From Pseudomonadota bacterium (GTDB lineage Bacteria; Desulfobacterota; Syntrophia; Syntrophales; JADFWA01), in NCBI GenBank assembly GCA_030610915.1, contig JAUWQS010000139.1, positions 1-5,441 on the forward strand: a stretch of DNA of 5,441 bases. Reading direction: 5' to 3'. The position numbers and the translations under genes are program-made. The notes beneath the pieces are model-generated. The model did not search any database. It was not told where the DNA came from and saw only the letters and a program-made list of their open reading frames with translations. This document shows, piece by piece, positions 1-5,436 of the stretch; the stretch's first letter is position 1, and every line of letters starts with the position of its first letter.

Positions 1-34
1 TTTCAGGTTTAATGTCTGAGGAGTGAGCAGGTAA

Positions 35-48
35 AAGCTTATCAGCTT
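35..48 (-). terminator. Weak hairpin downstream of the ATPase gene
   Basis: On the minus strand AAGCT, loop GATA and AGCTT are followed by TT, about 75 bases after the ATPase stop codon. The stem is short and the T-tract poor, so it is only a weak candidate for the 3' end of that transcript. Confidence 0.2.
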
Positions 49-98
49 GTCACTCGTTTAATCTCTCTCAAATTTCTACTTTCCAATTTCAAGTTTCA

Positions 99-122
99 AG
101 CCGTGAACGGCTACGTTTTTTT
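99..122 (+). terminator. Weak plus-strand terminator-like hairpin
   Basis: AGCCG (99-103), loop TGAA and CGGCT (108-112) are followed by ACG and a run of seven T (116-122). It points rightwards and would stop transcripts entering from a gene left of the window, convergent with the ATPase gene. The stem has only five pairs. Confidence 0.3.
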
Positions 123-2439
123 ACCTCATGCTCACTCTGTATACCTGTTTGAAATCTGTGGCGCCGTTGATGGCCTTCAATAATCCATCTTGGAGGAGGG
201 TAACCATCCCCTCGGAAATAGCCGTGTTACGCATTGCTTCAACCGTCTCATGTCTTTGAATCAGACTTTTGATCTCATCTGTGGCAATCAGCAGTTCATG
301 GATAGCCATCCTCCCCCTGTAGCCGGTGTTATTACATTCACTGCAGCCTTTTGGACGGTATAACCTGAAGTCATTACTATATTGGATATTAAGTTTTGAG
401 AATGACTCTTCCCCATAGCCACGCGCCAGTTTATCGTACTCATCCTTTGAAGGATGATATTCCTCCTTGCAGTTACCGCAAAGTGTCTTTAGCAGTCTCT
501 GCGCGAGTATGCAAAGGAGTGAATCGGCAAAGTTCAAAGGGTCTATACCCATGTCAAGAAGCCTGACTATAGTCTCAGGTGCGCTATTGGTGTGAAGGGT
601 GGAAAAAACAAGATGTCCGGTAAGTGATGCCTCAACACCGATTTTAGCGGTTTCAAAATCCCTCATCTCTCCGACCATAATTACATCGGGATCGGCCCTG
701 AGAAAGGAGCGCATGGCGTTGCTGAAGTCAAAGCCGATCTTGGGGTTGATCTGTACCTGGCGGAGGCCATACTGTGTGATCTCAACAGGGTCTTCCGCCG
801 TCCATATCTTCTTTTCCGGTGTGTTTATGTGATGCAGCGCGGCATGGAGGGTTGTGGTTTTACCCGACCCGGTAGGACCAACAACAAGAACCATCCCATA
901 GGGTTTTCGTATTGTTTCCACAAAGTTTCCATAGTTATTGGGGGACATATTCATCTTTTCAAGAGGCATGGCTTCCCCCTTGGGAAGAAGTCGCATTACC
1001 ACATCTTCCTGCCCACCCTGTGTGGGCATAGATGCTACGCGCAGTTCAATTTCTCCTCCTCCCCTCCGCTTGAACTTTATCTTACCGTCCTGCGGAAGTC
1101 TTCGCTCTGTTATATCAAGGTTGGACATTATCTTGATCCTCGATATGATTGCCGACCTGTAACTATATGGCACCCTTTGGTAGATCATACAGTCACCATC
1201 AACCCTGAATCTTACTTCAACATTTTTCTTTTCCGTATTTGGTTCGATGTGGATATCAGAGGCATTCCGTAAGTATGCATCGTTTATAATCTTGTTAACA
1301 AGCTGCATGATCACACTGTCCGATTCTGTAACTACTCCATCACCCTCTTCCTCTGGAGTTTCATCCTCATCCTCAAGCATTCCAAGGATATCACCAATGG
1401 ATGTATCGCTCCTTTGAGATTGGAAAAAGTGATCGATAAACTTCAGTATATCTTCCTTTATGGCTACATTGTATTCAACCAATTTTGTTTTAAGAAGATT
1501 TTCGATCGTATCTCTCTTCAAGATATTGTTAGGGTTATCCACAAGCACCCTGATCTTTCCTTCTATTTTTTCCAGGGGAAGCCACAACTCGCGGTAAAGA
1601 TATTCCTTCCTCAGATTTTTCAACAGGTCCCCTGGAATAGGATACTTATCGCTGAATGGAATAAATTTACAGCGGTAAAAAATCTCCAGGGATTTGCCTA
1701 TCTCCTCTTTTGATATCTTGTATTTTGATATCAGCAGGTTTTCTATGGTTACTTTGTTCTCCTTCGCTTCATCCCATAAATCTTCCAGATCTTTCTCCTT
1801 AATTAAACCTTGACCTACAAGATAATCAAATTTCGTTTTTTTCTTCCCTGCTATCTTCTGCTGATTGTAAAGAGCAATCCCCAGTACCTCAGCAATATTT
1901 TCGAGGAGATCCTGACTATCAACAGTGAACTCTGCCTCGTCCTTGGTATTAAGTAACTGTATCGCGCCCATCAAGTTATTTTCATGTAAAATGGGCGCAA
2001 CGAGAACCTGGGTGGTTCTGATACCCGATTTCTTGTCCCAACCGGAATCAAAGACGAGCTTCATATCTATACTTCTCAATTCCTCACTGTCATAGGCATC
2101 AGATATATTCACCATTTTTTTGTTGTTGGCTGCATAACCTGCGATACTTTCATTATTTATCGGCAGTCTTATTTCTTTTAGTTTTGATCCCGCCAGGTAC
2201 AACGAATAAATTTCGTTTTTTATGTGATCTGCCACATAGATGGTAAGTGAATGGGCATTAAAAAGGCGCAAAATATCATCTTTAAAGTCCACAATTATCT
2301 GTTTTATATCTTCAGCGGAGTGGATACGATTAGCAACTTCCTGAACGGATTTGTGAAAACGGAGTTTTTCAAGCAGCTCCGATATCTGCGCCCTTTCTGT
2401 TTTGTTATATTGTCTTGTTCCTGATAGAGACATATTCAT
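121..2439 (-). CDS. GAF-domain PilB/GspE-type assembly ATPase (type IV pilus / type II secretion)
   Basis: This cytoplasmic hexameric ATPase would power pilin or pseudopilin assembly at the inner membrane. The 772-residue protein has four parts. A GAF-like sensor domain lies at about residues 40-190. A T2SSE_N/MshEN-like domain lies at about 203-340. An acidic linker follows at about 355-368, and the ATPase core spans about 372-770. The core has Walker A GPTGSGKTT (521-529), the Asp-box EDPVE (549-553), Walker B around DPDVIMVGE (583-591) and a His-box GHLVFSTLHTN (608-618). Two CxxC pairs (C654/C657 and C699/C702) form the zinc site typical of extension ATPases rather than PilT. Family members are usually about 560-570 residues; the excess is the GAF domain. 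The ATG at 2437-2439 follows an in-frame TAA at 2446-2448; a second ATG lies two codons in. The Shine-Dalgarno is weak. No pilin, pilC or secretin gene is visible, so PilB versus GspE cannot be decided. Confidence 0.95.
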   Translation of the reverse strand: MNMSLSGTRQYNKTERAQISELLEKLRFHKSVQEVANRIHSAEDIKQIIVDFKDDILRLFNAHSLTIYVADHIKNEIYSLYLAGSKLKEIRLPINNESIAGYAANNKKMVNISDAYDSEELRSIDMKLVFDSGWDKKSGIRTTQVLVAPILHENNLMGAIQLLNTKDEAEFTVDSQDLLENIAEVLGIALYNQQKIAGKKKTKFDYLVGQGLIKEKDLEDLWDEAKENKVTIENLLISKYKISKEEIGKSLEIFYRCKFIPFSDKYPIPGDLLKNLRKEYLYRELWLPLEKIEGKIRVLVDNPNNILKRDTIENLLKTKLVEYNVAIKEDILKFIDHFFQSQRSDTSIGDILGMLEDEDETPEEEGDGVVTESDSVIMQLVNKIINDAYLRNASDIHIEPNTEKKNVEVRFRVDGDCMIYQRVPYSYRSAIISRIKIMSNLDITERRLPQDGKIKFKRRGGGEIELRVASMPTQGGQEDVVMRLLPKGEAMPLEKMNMSPNNYGNFVETIRKPYGMVLVVGPTGSGKTTTLHAALHHINTPEKKIWTAEDPVEITQYGLRQVQINPKIGFDFSNAMRSFLRADPDVIMVGEMRDFETAKIGVEASLTGHLVFSTLHTNSAPETIVRLLDMGIDPLNFADSLLCILAQRLLKTLCGNCKEEYHPSKDEYDKLARGYGEESFSKLNIQYSNDFRLYRPKGCSECNNTGYRGRMAIHELLIATDEIKSLIQRHETVEAMRNTAISEGMVTLLQDGLLKAINGATDFKQVYRVSMR

Positions 2440-2508
2440 TTGTATTTATTTACCCATTCGTAAAAAAGTTAGTTACTACTCATGTAGTCAGGCTGACGCT
2501 GTTTAGAC

Positions 2509-2612
2509 CGAAGGCCGAAAGAAGGCGAAGAGTACGATTGCCGCACTTTGGTGGAGAAACAGATGATTCGCGCACCAAACATGGCTTCAAAATGCACCAT
2601 ATCCCCGCTTTT
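2509..2612. repeat. Dispersed intergenic repeat, copy A
   Basis: This segment aligns without gaps, in direct orientation, to 4312-4415. My hand alignment gives 65 of 79 identical bases over the core (2534-2612 against 4337-4415) and about 81 of 104 over the full length. Shared blocks include ACGATTGCCGCACTTTGG and AAACATGGCTTCAAA. In the core, 11 of 14 differences are transitions. Read as codons on the minus strand, the 14 differences fall 4, 5 and 5 on codon positions one, two and three. This gives no sign of coding selection and argues for a non-coding repeat. Confidence 0.85.
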
Positions 2613-2717
2613 CCTACACATTCAGTCAATCCACCTGAACAGTTACTTAATAGGTTTTGATAGCGTTGTCAAAAGAAAAGCAAGCAGATGAGGATTTATG
2701 ATCTCTTTTTCAATCAG

Positions 2718-2744
2718 TCCACAGGGGAATTCTCCTACTGTGGA
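2718..2744. repeat. Inverted repeat upstream of the hldD promoter
   Basis: TCCACAG (2718-2724) and CTGTGGA (2738-2744) are perfect 7-base inverted arms around a 13-base loop. No T-tract follows on either strand, so it does not look like an intrinsic terminator. It ends 30 bases before the -35 element of the hldD promoter candidate, which would suit a regulator site, but no regulator is suggested by the sequence. Confidence 0.4.
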
Positions 2745-2774
2745 ATGAAAGATATGCCATGATCCTGAATTAAC

Positions 2775-2803
2775 TTGACAAACAGGTGAAATCTTTCTAA
2801 ATT
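2775..2803 (+). promoter_or_regulatory. sigma70-type promoter candidate for hldD
   Basis: A perfect -35 hexamer TTGACA (2775-2780) is followed, after exactly 17 bases, by TAAATT (2798-2803), which matches four of six positions of the -10 consensus. Transcription would start near 2810 and leave a leader of about 115 bases before the hldD start at 2924. This is pattern recognition only; no start-site data are available. Confidence 0.55.
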
Positions 2804-2910
2804 TAAAAGATGTGACATCGGAATTAGTGTACCGTGGCATTGATTGGTCTTTTTAACTCTCCTTGAAAGCGGTGGAGGCAAAAAATCATTTCAGGGAGGA
2901 TGCGACAACA

Positions 2911-2914
2911 GGAG
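2911..2914 (+). promoter_or_regulatory. Shine-Dalgarno that decides the hldD start
   Basis: GGAG ends nine bases before the ATG at 2924. The competing upstream ATG at 2900 has GGGAGG immediately adjacent with no spacer, which is too close for efficient initiation. This spacing, together with the position of the GGAGFIGS motif, favours 2924. Confidence 0.7.
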
Positions 2915-2923
2915 TCTGTATCG

Positions 2924-3895
2924 ATGATTGTTATTACAGGAGGCGCCGGGTTTATAGGCAGCGCGTTCCTCTGGAAGCTCAACTGCGAAGGTATTGATGA
3001 TGTTATCGTTGTAGATAGCCTCGGCACGTCGGATAAATGGAGAAACCTTGTCAAAAGGCAATATGCAGACTATCTTCATAAGGATGATTTTCTTGAGATG
3101 GTATGCGGGGATAATGTTCCTTTTGATATCGATGCAATCATTCACATGGGAGCATGTTCTTCCACTACCGAACGTGATGCGGACTATTTGATGGAGAATA
3201 ACTATCGTTATAGTCGCAGGCTTGCCGGGTGGGCTGTGCAAAATGGCGTCCGTTTTATCTATGCCAGCAGTGCAGCGACCTATGGCAACGGGTCGAAGGG
3301 GTTTTCAGATGATGATGAGGTGTCGGTGACACTACGCCCCATCAATATGTACGGATACTCCAAACAGATGTTTGACCTCTGGATACTCCGAAACAAGCTG
3401 AAGGATAAGGTTGCGGGCGTTAAGTTTTTTAATGTCTTCGGGCCTAATGAGTACCATAAGGGGGAGATGAAAAGCGTAGTGCATAAGGCCTTTCATCAGA
3501 TAAAGGAAACAGACAGAGTCGGTCTTTTTAAATCGTATAGGTCTGAATTCAGGGATGGGGAACAGAAGCGCGATTTTGTTTATGTCAAAGACTGCGTCAA
3601 TGTCCTCTGGTGGCTGCTTGAGAATCGTGACATAAACGGGATTTTTAATCTGGGGACGGGTAATGCCCGCAGTTGGAATGATCTTGCGAATGCGGTCTTT
3701 TCCGCAATGAATCAAATATCTCGGATTGACTACGTTGAGATGCCTGAATCAATTCGTGATCAGTACCAGTATCTTACTGAGGCAAAGATGGATAAACTCG
3801 GCGCCGCCGGATATCCCGTGTCTTTTGGTTCACTTGAAGATTCTGTTTATGATTATGTTATTAATTATCTAAGGAAAAGGGACAGGTATCTGTGA
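2924..3895 (+). CDS. hldD: ADP-L-glycero-D-manno-heptose 6-epimerase
   Basis: HldD (RfaD) epimerises ADP-D-glycero-beta-D-manno-heptose at C6 to the L,D form, the heptose donor for the lipopolysaccharide inner core, in the cytoplasm. From this start the protein is 323 residues, close to the ~310 of the E. coli enzyme. It is an extended short-chain dehydrogenase. The N-terminal nucleotide-binding motif is GGAGFIGS (6-13), D31 ends the second strand, S116 lies in SSAATYG, and Y143-x3-K147 is the catalytic pair. The segment GPNEYHKGEM carries K179, equivalent to the second catalytic base in HldD, and KRDFVYVKD (215-223) is also family-typical. An ATG 24 bases upstream (2900) is in frame, but its purine run abuts it directly. 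The ATG at 2924 has GGAG nine bases ahead and puts the glycine motif at the normal distance from the N terminus. A strong promoter candidate precedes it. The usual heptose-kinase or glycosyltransferase partners are not seen downstream. Confidence 0.95.
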   Translation: MIVITGGAGFIGSAFLWKLNCEGIDDVIVVDSLGTSDKWRNLVKRQYADYLHKDDFLEMVCGDNVPFDIDAIIHMGACSSTTERDADYLMENNYRYSRRLAGWAVQNGVRFIYASSAATYGNGSKGFSDDDEVSVTLRPINMYGYSKQMFDLWILRNKLKDKVAGVKFFNVFGPNEYHKGEMKSVVHKAFHQIKETDRVGLFKSYRSEFRDGEQKRDFVYVKDCVNVLWWLLENRDINGIFNLGTGNARSWNDLANAVFSAMNQISRIDYVEMPESIRDQYQYLTEAKMDKLGAAGYPVSFGSLEDSVYDYVINYLRKRDRYL

Positions 3896-4029
3896 TTGGT
3901 AACCGTTCACGGTTCAGGGGGTTTACGGTTGCCCCGGTAGCTGAAAAGCATGACTGGACAGAATCCATGATCTGGTCACCTGCCCTGGAAGGCAAGGATG
4001 ATCTTCAACAATTCAAAAATATTGGCTGA
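3892..4029 (+). CDS. Possible short overlapping ORF after hldD, unknown function
   Basis: A GTG start (3892-3894) overlaps the hldD TGA (3893-3895) by four bases, an arrangement typical of translational coupling. A purine-rich AGGGACAGG (3878-3886) sits five bases upstream. The frame encodes 45 residues, ending at TGA 4027-4029. I do not recognise the product. It has no membrane segment or clear motif; the second half includes HDWTES and ALEGKDDL. The first codons run through a repeat-like segment (3899-3914), so this may be the remnant of a longer downstream operon gene disrupted at its 5' end, or a chance frame. In many genomes hldD is followed by heptose kinase or other LPS genes, but the sequence does not match those beyond the first residues. 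Confidence 0.25.
   Translation: MIGNRSRFRGFTVAPVAEKHDWTESMIWSPALEGKDDLQQFKNIG
3899..3914. repeat. ACCGTTCACGGTT hairpin element after hldD
   Basis: GTAACCG (3899-3905), loop TTCA and CGGTT (3910-3914) form a 5-bp inverted repeat directly after the hldD stop. The 11-mer GTAACCGTTCA recurs at 5186-5196, and a related AGCCGTGAACGGCT lies at 99-112. No T-tract follows, so it is not a typical terminator. Confidence 0.5.
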
Positions 4030-4071
4030 GGATTGAGAAACCTGGGCACAGTGAGTAAGGAAGGTATAAAA

Positions 4072-4182
4072 ATGGAATCAATAGAGTTCACTGCGAATAT
4101 TCAGAACAAGATTATCAAACTTCCTGATGAATACAAAAATCTACCGAAAAAAACAAAAGTTAAAATTATGGTAACACTTTAA
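4072..4182 (+). pseudogene. Truncated antitoxin-like small protein (36 codons)
   Basis: The frame starts at ATG 4072 with a strong Shine-Dalgarno AAGGAAGG (4057-4064) seven bases upstream, and ends at TAA 4180-4182. The 36 residues have the pattern MESIEFTANI...IIKLPDEYKNL...KVKIMV. This resembles the N-terminal beta-rich half of short antitoxin-type proteins found before PIN-domain toxins in many bacteria, which are usually about 70-90 residues. That family assignment is from memory of the pattern, not a search. The C-terminal toxin-binding half is absent, the next codons in frame show nothing similar, and no toxin gene follows, because the spacer turns into repeats. The good ribosome site suggests it may still be translated. 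It is either a decayed remnant or a genuine very short protein. Confidence 0.45.
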
Positions 4183-4190
4183 CTTAAAGT
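4176..4190. repeat. 15-base perfect palindrome across the stop of the antitoxin-like frame
   Basis: ACTTTAA-C-TTAAAGT is a perfect inverted repeat with a one-base centre. It contains the TAA stop (4180-4182) of the short antitoxin-like frame. As RNA it could form only a weak A/T stem and no T-tract follows, so it is not a convincing terminator. Confidence 0.5.
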
Positions 4191-4246
4191 TCCTGAGTCA
4201 ATTGCTACTTAACCTACTGCTATTATAAGTAAAAAATCCGCATCAT

Positions 4247-4294
4247 GTCATTCTGAGGAGCAAAGCGACCTGTCTGCCGCGCAGGCAGGCGAAT
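4247..4294. repeat. GTCATTCTGAG-type intergenic repeat with inserted hairpin
   Basis: The segment opens with GTCATTCTGAGGAGCAAAGC and GAC (4247-4269), matching the reverse complement of 5378-5409 with one difference. Where that copy continues directly into GAAGAATCT, this one has 21 bases (4270-4290) and then GAAT. The insert forms a hairpin with CCTGTCTGC (4269-4277), loop CGC and GCAGGCAGG (4281-4289), nine pairs including one G-T. Similar elements are widespread in spacers of deltaproteobacterial and related genomes. Confidence 0.75.
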
Positions 4295-4311
4295 TACTCA
4301 GGTGGATAGGC

Positions 4312-4415
4312 TGAAGGCTGAAGGTACCAGAAAAACACGATTGCCGCACTTTGGCAGAGAAACAGCAGATTTTTGCATCAAACATGGCTTCAAAGTGTGC
4401 CGTATTTCCGCTTTT
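4312..4415. repeat. Dispersed intergenic repeat, copy B
   Basis: This is the partner of 2509-2612 in direct orientation and the same length, about four in five bases identical. It ends 20 bases short of the stop codon of the convergent ThiF-like gene, so it forms that gene's 3' flank. A minus-strand frame of 70 codons (4248-4460) crosses the repeat and enters the ThiF-like gene out of frame. I regard it as a by-product of the repeat, because differences between the two copies are spread evenly over codon positions. Confidence 0.85.
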
Positions 4416-4435
4416 TTTCCTTTTAAAAATCCGTC

Positions 4436-5176
4436 CTAACTCCCGACAGACGGCGAGCAATCAGGGCATTGTGGATCACGCTCAAGTCTGACCTCTCTGA
4501 ATTTCATACTGAGACCATCAAAGATCAAAAGCCGGTTTGTCAGCAGATCTCCACTTCCCACAATATATTTTATTGCTTCCATTGCCTGGAGACATCCGAG
4601 AGCCCCCGCTGTGCCCCCTAATACAGGAAAGATTTCCGAAGGCGGGGGATCAGGAAAGATACATCTCAAACAGGCTGTCTTGCGGGGAATTATTGTAGTC
4701 ATCGTTCCCTCTAAGCCATAAATACCACCGTAAAGGAAGGGGACACCTATTTTTATAGCAGCATTGTTCAATACATATCTGGCAGGAAAGTTATCCACAG
4801 CATCCAGGATCAGGTCACAACCATCCACAAGTGGCGAAACAGTCTCTTCGGTTATTGTTTCAAATACGGCCTCCACCTTAATATCGGGGTTTAATTTTCT
4901 TAACTTTAGTTCCGCCGCCTCGGTTTTTTTTCTGCCTATATCCTCGACCCCGTAAAGAGGCTGCCGGTTCAGGTTACTCAGGCTCACCTCGTCTTTATCC
5001 ACAATCCGGAGGTTTCCCACACCGGCTATCGCAAGGTAAATAGCAAGAGGCGATCCCAGCCCGCCTACTCCGGCTATTAGAACCCTGGCCTGCTTAAGCT
5101 TCTCCTGCCCCTCTGTTCCAAGGCCATCAATTCTTATCTGCCTGTCATATCTCTCTCTTTCTTCCCGGGTGATCAT
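4436..5176 (-). CDS. HesA/MoeB/ThiF-family adenylyltransferase (E1-like)
   Basis: Members of this family use ATP to adenylate the C-terminal glycine of a ubiquitin-like sulfur carrier (ThiS, MoaD or a relative), preparing it for sulfur transfer in thiamine, molybdenum-cofactor or cysteine synthesis. The 246-residue protein is full length. It shows ERYDRQI (8-14) with the N-terminal arginine, the ATP-binding GVGGLGS (36-42), D60 and D62, NRQ (70-72), K84, DAVDNF (125-130), the zinc pairs C169/C172 and C237/C240, and QAMEAIK (197-203). The position aligned with the ThiF cysteine nucleophile appears to be serine (S180, in PPPSEIF), suggesting MoeB-like chemistry without a covalent carrier link. 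The ATG at 5174-5176 is the only usable start before an in-frame TGA at 5213-5215, though no clear Shine-Dalgarno is seen. No carrier-protein gene is adjacent, so the pathway is unassigned. Confidence 0.95.
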   Translation of the reverse strand: MITREERERYDRQIRIDGLGTEGQEKLKQARVLIAGVGGLGSPLAIYLAIAGVGNLRIVDKDEVSLSNLNRQPLYGVEDIGRKKTEAAELKLRKLNPDIKVEAVFETITEETVSPLVDGCDLILDAVDNFPARYVLNNAAIKIGVPFLYGGIYGLEGTMTTIIPRKTACLRCIFPDPPPSEIFPVLGGTAGALGCLQAMEAIKYIVGSGDLLTNRLLIFDGLSMKFREVRLERDPQCPDCSPSVGS

Positions 5177-5185
5177 GTCTATATA

Positions 5186-5212
5186 GTAACCGTTCAGGGG
5201 TTCAGGGTTCCC
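5186..5212. repeat. GTAACCGTTCA/GGTTCAGGG repeat upstream of the ThiF-like gene
   Basis: GTAACCGTTCA (5186-5196) is followed by degenerate short direct repeats of the form GTTCAGGG (5192-5199, 5200-5207). The first 11 bases equal 3899-3909. It lies ten bases upstream of the ThiF-like start codon, in the leader of that gene. Confidence 0.5.
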
Positions 5213-5307
5213 TCATTCTTTGTTGTGCCGGCGTAGCCACAAAGAGCTCTTATTAATGTAAATATTAAATTTGATGCACTCGTAAAAAGTCTGAAAAACA
5301 CTCTTTT

Positions 5308-5436
5308 GTCATTCTGAGCGATAGCGAAGAATCTAATATCATTGAGATTCTTCGTCGCGGAGTTTATCCTGAGTCCCAGATTCTTCGTCGCTTCGCTCCT
5401 CAGAATGACATGGGCGAAGGGCTCCTCAGAATGACA
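5308..5436. repeat. Cluster of inverted GTCATTCTGAG-type repeat copies
   Basis: Forward copy 5308-5334 (GTCATTCTGAGCG...GAAGAATCT) faces reverse copy 5378-5409 (AGATTCTTCG...CTCAGAATGAC), so the two can pair into a long hairpin. A partial reverse copy at 5344-5362 (GAGATTCTTCGTCGCGGAG) lies in the loop, and a truncated reverse tail at 5421-5435 (GCTCCTCAGAATGAC) follows. These are copies of the element also present at 4247-4269. The cluster runs to the window edge and may continue beyond it. No coding frame is supported here. Confidence 0.85.

Larger units (their letters stand above)
2440..2923. other. Divergent intergenic region between the ATPase gene and hldD
   Basis: This 484-base stretch holds no gene I can support. 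The minus-strand frames at 2643-2840 and 2824-3054 show no recognisable domain, and the second lies partly antisense to hldD. Going rightwards, it contains a TCGTAAAA-type motif (2456-2470), an 11-base palindrome GTCAGGCTGAC (2487-2497), copy A of a dispersed repeat (2509-2612), a 7-bp dyad (2718-2744), the hldD promoter candidate (2775-2803) and the hldD leader. Confidence 0.7.

Noticed and set aside
829..1272. Plus-strand 147-codon frame inside the ATPase gene
   Set aside because: It is a shadow of the minus-strand ATPase core, whose Walker and zinc motifs are unambiguous.
2643..2840. Minus-strand 65-codon frame in the ATPase-hldD spacer
   Set aside because: There is no recognisable motif or convincing ribosome site, and it runs antisense through the hldD promoter candidate.
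2891..3241. Minus-strand 116-codon frame antisense to hldD
   Set aside because: It overlaps the N-terminal nucleotide-binding region of hldD and shows no independent domain features.
4341..4355. Intrinsic terminator for the ThiF-like gene on the minus strand
   Set aside because: TGCC-loop-GGCA gives only four pairs, and the following T-run is four bases further on (GTTTTTC). Copy A of the same repeat lacks the T-run.
4247..4415. CRISPR array
   Set aside because: The repeats here are two different families, unevenly spaced, differing in sequence and orientation, with no regular repeat-spacer units or cas genes.
4248..4460. Minus-strand 70-codon frame across repeat copy B
   Set aside because: It lies mostly in repeat sequence and enters the ThiF-like gene in another frame. 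The matching frame in copy A differs evenly at all codon positions, so there is no sign of protein selection.
4436..5176. Bacterial ubiquitin-like conjugation or CBASS-associated E1 system
   Set aside because: The gene stands alone, with no E2-like, JAB-like, cyclase or ubiquitin-like gene nearby, and its length and motifs match housekeeping MoeB/ThiF/HesA proteins.
5218..5244. CTTTGT...ACAAAG hairpin upstream of the ThiF-like gene
   Set aside because: There are only six clean pairs at the base, with mismatches inside and no T-tract, so no function can be assigned.
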